Below, one piece after another: positions 16,476 to 25,784 of a stretch of 64,000 nucleotides of DNA. The notes beneath the pieces were generated by a model, which did no database searches, was not told the DNA's origin, and saw only the letters and a program-made list of their open reading frames with translations. The number at the start of each line of letters is the position of its first letter. The stretch's first letter is position 1. Position numbers and translations under genes: made by a program. The stretch is taken from NCBI RefSeq assembly GCF_002980525.1, contig NZ_PVBQ01000002.1, positions 186,001 through 250,000 of the forward strand. Reading direction: 5' to 3'. The DNA comes from Sphingobacterium haloxyli (lineage in GTDB: Bacteria > Bacteroidota > Bacteroidia > Sphingobacteriales > Sphingobacteriaceae).

Positions 16476-19400
16476 TTATTGATAGGTTAAGTTGAATATC
16501 AAGTTTACCAATAGCTTTCCTGCCACAGGATCTGTTTTTGCTTTATGGAATAAAATCTCTGAAAGGATAACCTCGCCCTTCTTATCTTTGATCTTCACGA
16601 GAGGAAAGCCCCTCATAGCGTCTAAGGTTTTTATTCTTTGCTCTATCGGCCCCTCTAAATAACCGTGTACTTTTGTAAACACAGCTAATGGTTCGATGTT
16701 GGAACCACGGTTTATTTGATAAACGCTTTTTGCTACTAGAGGATTTTCTCTGCTATTATCATTAAAGTATCTTAGATCCATAGGTTCAATCCCGTCAAAA
16801 ACCGAGGATTCCGGAATTTCCATTGAAATTATTTCTGCATCTTCTTTAATCAGTCCTCTGATTAAATTCGGGTAGAGCATCGTAGCATTCTCCTCTGGAT
16901 TTAGGATGATGGCCTTGCCTCCATTCGCTATATAATGCTTCAGTTTATCGATATCTACGTTTTCTAAATCAGATACGACAAGTAAATCAGACCTATGTTG
17001 TATAGCACCATCAAGAGTTGTTGCTTTTGTATAGCTAACGCCTTGATAGTCTAGTACTTCAGATAGTCCTCCTTCGCGATCTAAAACGGTAATTTTTTTC
17101 TTATCGACGGCGTCTGCATTTAACCATTTTTTATTCGCAATGGTTATTTCATATTCATTTTCGGAGATAATGTGATCTTCTTCTGAGAGCCTTAAAACTA
17201 ATTTTGCGTCTACTCGGTCGGCGGGTAGATTAGTGGGGGTATTCATTTTCAAATCCAGATATGCTCTTCCGTAATAAGGTATAGCACGGTACTGTTCTTC
17301 TCCCGATGTCAGCGGCTTTCCGTCCACAACGATACTCCAGGTTAAAGTCGTAGGTTTGAGATCACGATTGTCCTCACTATCATTGACAACATACACTCTT
17401 GCGGGCAATTTTTCACCGGCATAAAAGTGCCTGCCCCATATTTCCGCAGATACCAAAACTGGCTGTAATGCTTTACGCATTAAATCGTAAGTGACGTGTG
17501 GCACTATTTTGTCATGTAAATAAACATTCTTGAACCAGGTGAGCGTAGCAAAGTGTAGAATTCCGGCGGCGTTATCATTGCTTCTTCTTATTGCTTCCGC
17601 ACTTTCTCTGGATATGAACGATTGCGCCTGTAAGAAATACTTCGGATCGGCATACTCGTAAGCATAATTTCCAACTAAGGAAGCAGGATTTTGATGAACG
17701 TACGTGTAGAAACGTGTAGGATGCCCTGTTTCACTTGGATACCCGGTTGAAAACTCTTGGCTGATTAATGGCCGATTCGGATTTTTGAATCTTTTTTGCC
17801 ACTCTCCTTTAAATTCTGAAAATACAGATCCATGATACCAATTGATATACCAATGCTGATCGTCGATATCTCCATCATCTATTTCATTGAAATAATCTTT
17901 ACCAAATTTTTTCTCATTTCTTCTGTAGTTTGAATCAAAGACAATAGGCCTTGTTGGATCTATTTCTCTCATTTTTTTTACGACATCAGAAATTATTTTC
18001 ATTTTAATTTTTACCCGTTCAAAATCTGGATCGTTATCATAGAATTTCATTTCGTTATTGACCGTCCAGAACAATAAAGAAGGGTGGTTTCTGTACTTTT
18101 TCATCAGATCGAAAAACTCTTCCTTCCATAGGTCGATTAAATGCTGGTCTGGGAAGCTTTCGTGAATCATCAGCCATGGCCACTGCCCTTCATAACTCAG
18201 GCCTATTCCATTCTTATCCGAGGCCTGCATCCATGTTTCGCTATAGGGAGCAGTATGTGTCCTGGTTATCGCAATATTGGCCTGTCGCATCAATTTAGAA
18301 AAGGTATCCGCTAGAAGTGTATCATTGGGCGCCAAAGACATAGGAGTATGATTACCACCTCTTAGCCAATATTTATGACCATTTAAGTACAGATAGTCGC
18401 CCTTAGCTTCAAATGTTCTGAAAGCCGAAGTCACTATCTTCTCGTCCACTATTTTTTCTTTTTGTTTGATAACAAAGGCAAAGTCATATAAATTTGGATT
18501 TGAAGGAGACCATAGTTTTGGGGATAAGCCATTTACCTCGTATACCAGCTTCTTTTCTTGTCCTGCTTTCAATCTGATATGTTGAATCGGTTCTTTATTA
18601 TAGATTTGTTCTTTGGTGAGCTTGTCTGTTATTCGCATGCCTAATGAAAAAACGTCATCTTTTTTCGACTGATTTTTTATGGTTACTTCAAATTCGCTGC
18701 CTTGTAGATTCGGTTTGATAAAGACATCCTCTACTTTTAAAAGGTCTGTTATTTCCAAACTGACGGGTTGCCAGATTCCGGCCGGATCATCATTATAAAA
18801 TCCATGCGCAAGATCTTTAAGCATTTTATTGGTAATAGGCACCGTTACCGAAACATCTTTTATCTCACCGGGATTTTCTATATCCTTAACATAGTCACGT
18901 GTAACTTTTACTACGATCATATTCCTACCGGGTTTGATCACTTTGGTAGCATCTGCCTTGAATTCCCCGAACATGCCAATATGATGTGCTACCTTTGTAC
19001 CATTTACATAAACTTCAGCTACTTTAGAAACGGCATCGAATTTTATCACAAATTTTTTGTTTCTTGCATGGGTAGGCAGGTTTATCCAGTGGCGATAATA
19101 TCCTACTTCCGTTTTTTCATAATCGAATGTATAAGCTTCGCAACGTTCAATTTCTTTCTGATAAAAATTATCGGAAATACCCTTACTCGCGGTATTATAC
19201 TTTTCTCCGTGCAGCCATTCTCTATTCGGATTCCAAAAATCCGGAACATGCATGACGTGCCACTGTGCGTCGTCGGCTTTACCGTTTATAATATCTGCTT
19301 CATTGCTAACTTCATAGCCCGGCAAAAACAACCATTTCCCATTTAGTAGAATACTTATTCTTTTATCTACAATCGAACTTATGTTGATACTTTTGTAAGC

Positions 19401-20099
19401 TGCCCGTTCGCGTTGCCTTTTCTCTTCTTTGTTAATAGGCTTTCGTGAGAACTCCGTAAATGGCAACGTTATATCAAAGTCTCTTACGGATAGGGACCTT
19501 ACCTTTAAATCGTCAAATTCATTGATAAGCCAACTACCCCCTAAGACTATTTTTCCTGTAGGGGAAAACCTGGAATACATATCTTCTATATCTATTCTAG
19601 GTAAAGCCTCATTATTTAAGAAAACCCGTATCCGATTCCCAAACACCTGAATTTTAACATTATACCACTCGCCTGGATGTAATGGGAATTCAAGATGACG
19701 AAGTGCTAGATGGTCATCTGTTCCCATATAGCCCAATCTGGCCAAATACAGGTCATTTTGGATACCGCCTCTAATTCCTAAAATATATCTATCGTTACGG
19801 CTAGACGCTCTAAATCCTGTCCATATCTGGACTTCTTTTTCTGTAGCAGATGTTCTTGCTTTGAAACTGACTTCATAATCTGTCCAGTCATCTTCTCCAA
19901 ACGTGGCGTAAGCCTCTTTCGTTTTTAGTTTTCCTTCCTCTATTTTTACGATACCTCTATCGACTTTGGTAAATTTGGGGATGTCGTTATCAAATTTGGT
20001 ATCTAATCTAAAATCTGTTTGAGCATATGCCCAAGTCTGCGTGACAATAATGGCTAAATATGTCAATAACGGCCAATACTTTTTTTTACTTTTCCTCAT
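16476..20099 (-). CDS. Multidomain glycoside hydrolase family 2 protein with LamG-like domain
   Basis: A 1207-residue secreted enzyme with a signal peptide cleaved near AYA-Q26. Residues about 27-205 form a concanavalin-like (LamG/DUF1080-type) domain that may bind glycan. Then come the GH2 sugar-binding domain (about 245-450), an Ig-like domain (455-560) and the TIM barrel (560-870). The acid/base is E683 in WTVNNE and the nucleophile is E782 in PLISQEFS. Residues about 1000-1207 look like a class I glutamine-amidotransferase-like Rossmann domain, probably structural. Such proteins are beta-galactosidase, beta-mannosidase or beta-glucuronidase-like; the specificity is unknown. It is in the susC operon between the GH71/99 and GH92 genes, so it probably trims side chains or cores of the same glycan. 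Confidence 0.85.
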   Translation of the reverse strand: MRKSKKKYWPLLTYLAIIVTQTWAYAQTDFRLDTKFDNDIPKFTKVDRGIVKIEEGKLKTKEAYATFGEDDWTDYEVSFKARTSATEKEVQIWTGFRASSRNDRYILGIRGGIQNDLYLARLGYMGTDDHLALRHLEFPLHPGEWYNVKIQVFGNRIRVFLNNEALPRIDIEDMYSRFSPTGKIVLGGSWLINEFDDLKVRSLSVRDFDITLPFTEFSRKPINKEEKRQRERAAYKSINISSIVDKRISILLNGKWLFLPGYEVSNEADIINGKADDAQWHVMHVPDFWNPNREWLHGEKYNTASKGISDNFYQKEIERCEAYTFDYEKTEVGYYRHWINLPTHARNKKFVIKFDAVSKVAEVYVNGTKVAHHIGMFGEFKADATKVIKPGRNMIVVKVTRDYVKDIENPGEIKDVSVTVPITNKMLKDLAHGFYNDDPAGIWQPVSLEITDLLKVEDVFIKPNLQGSEFEVTIKNQSKKDDVFSLGMRITDKLTKEQIYNKEPIQHIRLKAGQEKKLVYEVNGLSPKLWSPSNPNLYDFAFVIKQKEKIVDEKIVTSAFRTFEAKGDYLYLNGHKYWLRGGNHTPMSLAPNDTLLADTFSKLMRQANIAITRTHTAPYSETWMQASDKNGIGLSYEGQWPWLMIHESFPDQHLIDLWKEEFFDLMKKYRNHPSLLFWTVNNEMKFYDNDPDFERVKIKMKIISDVVKKMREIDPTRPIVFDSNYRRNEKKFGKDYFNEIDDGDIDDQHWYINWYHGSVFSEFKGEWQKRFKNPNRPLISQEFSTGYPSETGHPTRFYTYVHQNPASLVGNYAYEYADPKYFLQAQSFISRESAEAIRRSNDNAAGILHFATLTWFKNVYLHDKIVPHVTYDLMRKALQPVLVSAEIWGRHFYAGEKLPARVYVVNDSEDNRDLKPTTLTWSIVVDGKPLTSGEEQYRAIPYYGRAYLDLKMNTPTNLPADRVDAKLVLRLSEEDHIISENEYEITIANKKWLNADAVDKKKITVLDREGGLSEVLDYQGVSYTKATTLDGAIQHRSDLLVVSDLENVDIDKLKHYIANGGKAIILNPEENATMLYPNLIRGLIKEDAEIISMEIPESSVFDGIEPMDLRYFNDNSRENPLVAKSVYQINRGSNIEPLAVFTKVHGYLEGPIEQRIKTLDAMRGFPLVKIKDKKGEVILSEILFHKAKTDPVAGKLLVNLIFNLTYQ

Positions 20100-20193
20100 A
20101 ATAGTATGTTGATATTTAAAGACTCTTGCAATAACAGCGGTGAGGAATAAAAAAAGCTTAATAAAACATTAATAATCGCTATTTGGTTAAGCT

Positions 20194-21468
20194 TTAATGC
20201 ATTAGTGCCTGTTTAATCGGTAATTCTTTAGGTTTCTCTTTTTTCTTTTTAAGGATAGCCGATGCTTCTTTTGTTAGAAAGAGATAATAATCTGAAGGAA
20301 GGCCTTCTTCAAAATTTACAAAAACACTTTTACCCACAGGCGGATCTTGATCAATTTTAAATATAGCGGTTGCTTCGTCAATTTCATCAAACATCGCGAC
20401 ATAGATCATATTCGCACCAGCATCTATGGCTCCCATTAATTGTTTCCAATAGAAACTGCCACGATTTCGGGAAATGTGATTAGATTTACTGCTCGGATGC
20501 ATATTATGCCAGCTAAATCCCGGAAATACAACCGGCACGTAGTCAATTTTATTAATTCTACACCATTCCAGATCCTTTTTTATAAGTTGCTGAAATCGAG
20601 GATAACCTTGTTCATCAAATCGACCTACAAACCAAGGATGAATAATATCCGCTTTCTTACATATTTTAGTAAATAATGTATCTTTTACGGCATCTCCCTT
20701 TTGCTCTCTCCAAAAAGTCGGCACTCCAATTAATATGGAACAATTCCCGTATTGAGGATCATTTTGTAAAAAGTCAACTATTTTGTTAACCACTTTTAAG
20801 GAGTATTTTCTCTTATCATTAAAACCGACCCCCCACAGAGCCACCAGTGGTTTTTGATTATGGTACAGATAACTTTGCTGTGGCCCTCTATTTGTTATCT
20901 TCATGCTATCAACAAGAAATTTCCAGTCCTCAATAACAAATTCAGCATCACTATCCTGCATGCCGGAAAAGTCATACATGACGGATATTGCCCTGTCATT
21001 ATTTTTGGCAGCATGTAAAGCGTTTTTCAATACGGTGTTTTTCTGATTTAAGCTCTTTTCTCCTTTAAGATTGGTGACGAACCGTTGTACAAATGCACCA
21101 TCGATATCGTATTCTCTCATCCATTTAAAGTGTAACTTAACGGAAGACGAGTCATAGGAACTAAATACATATGCATTATTTCCATCTTGCTTTAAAAATG
21201 GAGTCCGGTATATCACCTCATATTCCGATACATCTGGCCACATATCTACACTACTAAATCCTTGTTCAAATTTGCCTTGCCTGGAATAATGAACCCACCC
21301 TCTTCCAGCTCCATCTTGTGGCGTATTAAACCAGCCCTGATAACCTGTCATGATCAGTCCTTTGTAGCTTTTAAAGGCAGATGTTTTATGATGTTTAGTT
21401 TGGGCTTGGGAAAATAGAGGGATAAAAAAAATATAGATAATATAAAATAAATTAAAACTAAGCTTCAT
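20194..21468 (-). CDS. GH71/99-like glycoside hydrolase A
   Basis: A 424-residue exported enzyme of the family often annotated as glycoside hydrolase family 71/99-like, or older as xylosidase/arabinosidase. The signal peptide ends near SQAQ. The core motif set is GYQGWFNTP, FKWMREYDIDGAFVQRF, MYDFSG, FPGFSWHN and MFDEIDEATAIF. The Glu pair E362 and E365 in FDEIDE has the same ExxE spacing as the catalytic Glu pair of GH99 endo-alpha-mannosidases (NEWHE), so I infer they are catalytic. It has no lipobox and may be periplasmic. It is the second of two adjacent paralogues and is separated from the other by a strong intercistronic hairpin. Confidence 0.82.
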   Translation of the reverse strand: MKLSFNLFYIIYIFFIPLFSQAQTKHHKTSAFKSYKGLIMTGYQGWFNTPQDGAGRGWVHYSRQGKFEQGFSSVDMWPDVSEYEVIYRTPFLKQDGNNAYVFSSYDSSSVKLHFKWMREYDIDGAFVQRFVTNLKGEKSLNQKNTVLKNALHAAKNNDRAISVMYDFSGMQDSDAEFVIEDWKFLVDSMKITNRGPQQSYLYHNQKPLVALWGVGFNDKRKYSLKVVNKIVDFLQNDPQYGNCSILIGVPTFWREQKGDAVKDTLFTKICKKADIIHPWFVGRFDEQGYPRFQQLIKKDLEWCRINKIDYVPVVFPGFSWHNMHPSSKSNHISRNRGSFYWKQLMGAIDAGANMIYVAMFDEIDEATAIFKIDQDPPVGKSVFVNFEEGLPSDYYLFLTKEASAILKKKKEKPKELPIKQALMH

Positions 21469-21485
21469 TCTTTATCTTGAATTAT

Positions 21486-21533
21486 CAAGTTTGATTGTTA
21501 CACCCTCTCATAGCGGTGTAACGATCAAACTTG
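21486..21533. repeat. Intercistronic hairpin between the two GH71/99 genes
   Basis: Arms of 19 bp (21486-21504 and 21515-21533) with one G-T wobble and a 10-nt loop. No U run follows in the direction of the operon, so it is more likely an mRNA processing or stability element than a terminator. Confidence 0.65.
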
Positions 21534-21553
21534 CTGTATGTACATTTGCATGA

Positions 21554-22924
21554 TTACTGGGCGGTTCTAACAGGCCTGGTTGACGTGTATGTTCCGTTAC
21601 CCTTTATCCATTTTGTAGCCTCTCCTGCGAGCCATAAATAATGATCGCTACCTAATTCAGGGTCAATCCCAACAAATCTCCCATCACCATTTAGCGGAAG
21701 TTTATCACTTGTCGCACATTTAAAAATCGCCGTACCTTCGTCAATCTCATCGAACATCGCAATATAAAGCGATTTTGCCCCCGCTGTTTTGGCTCCGGCT
21801 ATTTGCATCCAAAAAAAATCTCCTTTCAATCGGGGGTTTCCGTCGTAGACTCTATCATTTTCATTGGAAGACGATTCATATAAATTTGCCCAGCTAAATC
21901 CCGGAAACACAAGCGGGGCATAATCTATATTATGCTGATCACACCATGTGATATCTGGCTTTAAAACAGGCGTTGCAACCGTATTATAAGACCCACTGTT
22001 ATATCTGTTCACAGCCCAAGGCATAATAACATCTGCCTCTTCTTTAATTAAAGTGTGAAAATGAACATTATTCTCTGCGTCTCCTCTCAATTCCCGCCAG
22101 TGATAAGGTACACCAAGTAATAATGAATATTTCTTCGTTCCTTCCCCTTGCAACCTATTAATAAGATCTTTTATATTTGCTGTAGAATATCTTCTGTCCC
22201 TAAATCCTATTCCCCATAATGCCAATAACGGCTGTCCGTTATGTCTTAAGTAGCTGGGATTTTTAACATGATTAAAGAGATCATGTTTTTCTTGAAGACT
22301 TTCCCAATCCTCCACGATCATTTCCAAATCTGCTTCTATACCTGTTCTGTCGCTCAATCCACTAAGGTCATACATTAAGCTGACCGCTCTTCCGTACTTA
22401 TTGGCTGCTTTAAGTACATGTTCAAATACTTTGTCTACTTGATTTTTTGCGCCTGGATTGCGTAGCTGTGAAATAAATCTTTGAAGATAAACGCCGTCTA
22501 TTCCATACTCCTTCATCCATTTAAAATGAAGATCTACCGTTTCATAATCATAGGAGCTAGGTAGTTGCGCAATGGAGCCATCTTCAAATCTAAATGGACT
22601 ATCATACAATTTCGTATACTCCGTAACATCCGGCCAGAAATCTACCCCTACACATCCCGGGCCGAACGTGCAGCCTCCTTTGGTATAATGCGTCCAGCCC
22701 CTATTTGCACCATCGTCAGGCGTATTAAACCACCCTTGATAACCTGCCATGACTAAACCCGTATAGCTGGTATAAGCTAATCCGGTTTCGTCATAAACGA
22801 CCTTCTCTCGCTTTTCTTCGTTTACTGGATCTCCATCTCCATTATCTACAGGCCCATCACTTCCTTTTGAACACGATACAAAAAGTAAGAAAAAAGCAAA
22901 GAGTTGTACTGTTCCTATCTTCAT
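21554..22924 (-). CDS. GH71/99-like glycoside hydrolase B, lipoprotein
   Basis: A 456-residue paralogue of the gene at 20194-21468. It starts with a lipoprotein signal (LLFVSC, C18), then an Asp- and Gly-rich linker, so it is probably anchored to the outer membrane and possibly surface exposed. The conserved motifs are GYQGWFNTP, FKWMKEYGIDGVYLQRF, MYDLSG, FPGFSWAN and MFDEIDEGTAIFK, with a putative catalytic pair E393 and E396. The C-terminal stretch has SDHYLWLAGEATK. As the surface member of the pair it may make the first endo-cuts that feed SusCD, while the other acts in the periplasm; this is inference. It follows DUF3823 by 60 bases that hold a small hairpin. Confidence 0.82.
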   Translation of the reverse strand: MKIGTVQLFAFFLLFVSCSKGSDGPVDNGDGDPVNEEKREKVVYDETGLAYTSYTGLVMAGYQGWFNTPDDGANRGWTHYTKGGCTFGPGCVGVDFWPDVTEYTKLYDSPFRFEDGSIAQLPSSYDYETVDLHFKWMKEYGIDGVYLQRFISQLRNPGAKNQVDKVFEHVLKAANKYGRAVSLMYDLSGLSDRTGIEADLEMIVEDWESLQEKHDLFNHVKNPSYLRHNGQPLLALWGIGFRDRRYSTANIKDLINRLQGEGTKKYSLLLGVPYHWRELRGDAENNVHFHTLIKEEADVIMPWAVNRYNSGSYNTVATPVLKPDITWCDQHNIDYAPLVFPGFSWANLYESSSNENDRVYDGNPRLKGDFFWMQIAGAKTAGAKSLYIAMFDEIDEGTAIFKCATSDKLPLNGDGRFVGIDPELGSDHYLWLAGEATKWIKGNGTYTSTRPVRTAQ

Positions 22925-22941
22925 ATTGATAAATGATTAAG

Positions 22942-22967
22942 TGCAGGGTATAATAAAATACCCTGCA
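22942..22967. repeat. Intercistronic hairpin after the DUF3823 gene
   Basis: A perfect 10-bp stem (tgcagggtat 22942-22951 with ataccctgca 22958-22967) and a 6-nt loop lie between DUF3823 and the GH71/99 gene in the same operon. It may set mRNA stability so that susCD transcripts exceed those of the enzymes. Confidence 0.6.
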
Positions 22968-22984
22968 GTAATTAAACGTTGATT

Positions 22985-23686
22985 TTATTCTGGTATCTGA
23001 ACCGTTTTGACCGAACTGTAATTATACTTTTTAAAACTATCATCTACCCTCACCCCAACTCTGACATAATAAGTTGTTGCATATTTCATCGGGTTTTGGG
23101 ATGTAATGGATAAAGACGTCCCCTCAGCGGCGTTTCCTACAGAGGTAGGTTGCCCGTTTGATACCGAATTATTATTCCCTACATATTTGGTTGTCGAAAT
23201 AAAAAGCTGATAATCTAAGACATCCGGTTTGGCTGCACCAGCACTTGGTTCATTCCGCTTAAACTTAAAATTAGCGACGACCTTTTTATCCGCGGTTACT
23301 TGTGGATCTCCATCCCATTCCACGTCTAGATAGGGTATTACCGTGAAATTATGCGTAGTATTACCTACTACCTCAACCGTATCGCCCAATACCGGAAAGA
23401 AAGGGCCATCAATTGGCGTAATGTAATATTTGGAAGCAAACACTTTTGTATTTATGTAGGTTCCGTCCATTTTAAAATTCAAGTAAAATGGAACCGGAGT
23501 TTCCGTAAATCCGAAATCCTCCATCCTGATTCTTGCGCTTCCCTGTCCTTGCTCCAATTCCAGCCTTTTCCCGTTCGGATCAACTATTTCTCCCTGCAAA
23601 GAGGCATCGGGACCCTCGAAATTATCTATTTCACAAGAATGAAAGGTTAGAACGAGAATCATCAGGTTAAAAAATATTTTTTTCAT
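22985..23686 (-). CDS. DUF3823 domain lipoprotein
   Basis: A 233-residue surface lipoprotein (LTFHSC, C18). It fits DUF3823, a Bacteroidota family found right after SusD genes. Residues about 25-125 form a carboxypeptidase-regulatory-like beta sandwich (LQGEIVDPNGKRLE), and the rest forms a second beta domain ending in YVRVGVRVDD. Such proteins take the SusE/SusF place in a PUL and are thought to bind glycan at the cell surface. It lies 28 bases after susD in the same operon. Family assignment is confident from N-terminal pattern and position; ligand unknown. Confidence 0.8.
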   Translation of the reverse strand: MKKIFFNLMILVLTFHSCEIDNFEGPDASLQGEIVDPNGKRLELEQGQGSARIRMEDFGFTETPVPFYLNFKMDGTYINTKVFASKYYITPIDGPFFPVLGDTVEVVGNTTHNFTVIPYLDVEWDGDPQVTADKKVVANFKFKRNEPSAGAAKPDVLDYQLFISTTKYVGNNNSVSNGQPTSVGNAAEGTSLSITSQNPMKYATTYYVRVGVRVDDSFKKYNYSSVKTVQIPE

Positions 23687-23714
23687 ATTGTTCGTATTTT
23701 AAAAATGACAAAAA

Positions 23715-25766
23715 TTAATAGTTGTTATTTTGTTTGATAATTCCATTCGTTGCGGTAATCTCATTATTAGGGATACCTTGATAATATCGTGTTGCAGGAA
23801 CTGTAAAACGAGCATTCCTTTCTTCATACCTACAGTCAAAAATATACTTGCCTCTTACATAATCAGCAGACTCAACGATAGCCCCTTTTGCGAAAAGAAA
23901 TGGATTACACTTTCTCCAAGTACGGTTGTTTACTTCTTGGTCCGCGGTACGCCATCTTACCAAATCCCACCAAAGTTTATTTTCAAAAGCTAATTCTTTT
24001 CTACGTTCTACCCTAATAATTTGTAGGCCTCTGGTTGGTGCCAATACGTAAGAGCCAACACCTGTATTTTTTTCTAAAGGAGCCGCGGAAGACAATTCAC
24101 CCGAAGAAGTTAACAAAGTTGCACCCGCTCTTTCTCTAATCAGGTTAATACTTAAATAAGCATCTTGTTGAAGATTTACGCCCTCCAATGTAGGAACGCC
24201 ATTTTGAGCTAATTCTAAAGCCGCTTCTGCTCTATTTAATAAAACTTCCGCATATCGGATATCTATCCAAGCCTGATCTGAAAGATGTAAATTTGTCTGT
24301 GCTTTGGTAATATCAGACTGCAGCCATTTACGTCCATGAAATCCGGTAATTGTCCCGGTATTGGCATTGGTTGGCCCGTCAAGACCAATTGGGTTGATTT
24401 TTGTTCCATTAGCCAATGTAACCTGTTCTTGATTATTAACATTTCCAAAGGATCTTATATTGGCTTGATAAAAAGGATTACTGTTATAAGAAACGGTTGT
24501 TTCTTCAGCAACCATTTTTTGAATTGGAGTTGCCGGATCGACACTTTCTATAATGGTTCCTCTTCTCAGATCCGTTCTAAATCCTTTAAATGGCTGTCCC
24601 GGTAAAAGTACTGTTCCTCTCAAACGGGGTTCCACGTTTGCCCATAGCTCGTCCACCGTGTTGTAAACGACATAAGTACCATTCGGATGGAGTGTGTTCA
24701 GCTGCCCTTTTGCATTTTTCGGTAAACCATCAAATAGCTCAACATAATCCAATGTAATATTATACCTGTCCCCATAATCGGAGGTCATGTGAGTCGGTGA
24801 ATAAACGGCATCAAAACTATGTACTGCATAGGGGTATTGGTAGGCTCTGGAAAAGATCGTCTCCGGACTTTCCGGATCTAAAAATAAATCAGCATAGTTA
24901 TCTGCCGTGGCGAGTTTATCCGTTGCAGACCATTTTTTCTTATATAGGGAATATACCCCTTCAATTGCTTTTGCCGCTTTAAAGCTCTGGGAAAAATAAT
25001 CGTTTGCCCTGCTTTCCGGTATACCTGTCAACATGACACCGTCAACGGCATACCTTTGTAACGCTCCGTATCGCGCTATAGATCCGGCATGTAATGCAAC
25101 CCGGGATATCAAGGCCGCCACCACATTTTTATTAACACGACCTTTTTGTTCACTTACTGTCGGCATGTTCGCATAAGCGTCATCCAGATCCGCTAATATA
25201 AAGTCGTAAGTCTCTTCTTCACTATTTCTAGGTACTTTCAAATGATCATTATTATCTGTCTCCAGATCTGCCGATAAGACCTGGTCAATAATCGGAACAC
25301 CTCCGTATCTTCTTGCTAAAGCAAAATAGGTATATGCTCTGATGAATTTTGCTTCTGATATCCATCGTGTTACGTTGTCTGTTCCAACGGATTCACCATA
25401 TTCTGGTAAATTCTCAATAATATAATTCGCATTTCTAATCAATTGATATCCAGATCTCCAATATTGCCTTGTTCCGGGATCTGCAAAATTTCCCTGATTA
25501 CGATTGGCTATAGTTCCCGTATTTAGTTCCGGAGTAACAATACAATTCCATGTATTAAAACCTTCCTCTGCACCACCGTCACTTAAACCATGTTTAAAAT
25601 CCTCGATGGGCAACCTACTGTATAAAGCGGCCATATAAGATCTCATGCCCGCATCTGTAAACACATCCTTGTCCTGGATAATATTTAGGGGCGCGATGTC
25701 TATTTTATTACAAGCGCTACCTAAGGATAATGCTGCTATAAATAACGCCAATATTTGCTTTCTCAT
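23715..25766 (-). CDS. SusD/RagB family glycan-binding lipoprotein
   Basis: A 683-residue outer-membrane lipoprotein (signal ending LSLGSAC, C19). It acts as the lid over the SusC channel and binds the glycan before import. The SusD fold is shown by the N-terminal helix region with DKDVFTD, TPR-like helices (WISEAKFIRAYTYFALARRYGGVP) and the C-terminal signature RVERRKELAFENKLWWDLVRWR. It is longer than many SusD proteins (about 500-600), with extra loop sequence in the middle. It lies 18 bases after susC. The partner is the SusC encoded just upstream. Confidence 0.95.
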   Translation of the reverse strand: MRKQILALFIAALSLGSACNKIDIAPLNIIQDKDVFTDAGMRSYMAALYSRLPIEDFKHGLSDGGAEEGFNTWNCIVTPELNTGTIANRNQGNFADPGTRQYWRSGYQLIRNANYIIENLPEYGESVGTDNVTRWISEAKFIRAYTYFALARRYGGVPIIDQVLSADLETDNNDHLKVPRNSEEETYDFILADLDDAYANMPTVSEQKGRVNKNVVAALISRVALHAGSIARYGALQRYAVDGVMLTGIPESRANDYFSQSFKAAKAIEGVYSLYKKKWSATDKLATADNYADLFLDPESPETIFSRAYQYPYAVHSFDAVYSPTHMTSDYGDRYNITLDYVELFDGLPKNAKGQLNTLHPNGTYVVYNTVDELWANVEPRLRGTVLLPGQPFKGFRTDLRRGTIIESVDPATPIQKMVAEETTVSYNSNPFYQANIRSFGNVNNQEQVTLANGTKINPIGLDGPTNANTGTITGFHGRKWLQSDITKAQTNLHLSDQAWIDIRYAEVLLNRAEAALELAQNGVPTLEGVNLQQDAYLSINLIRERAGATLLTSSGELSSAAPLEKNTGVGSYVLAPTRGLQIIRVERRKELAFENKLWWDLVRWRTADQEVNNRTWRKCNPFLFAKGAIVESADYVRGKYIFDCRYEERNARFTVPATRYYQGIPNNEITATNGIIKQNNNY

Positions 25767-25784
25767 AATTTTATAAAACTTTAG

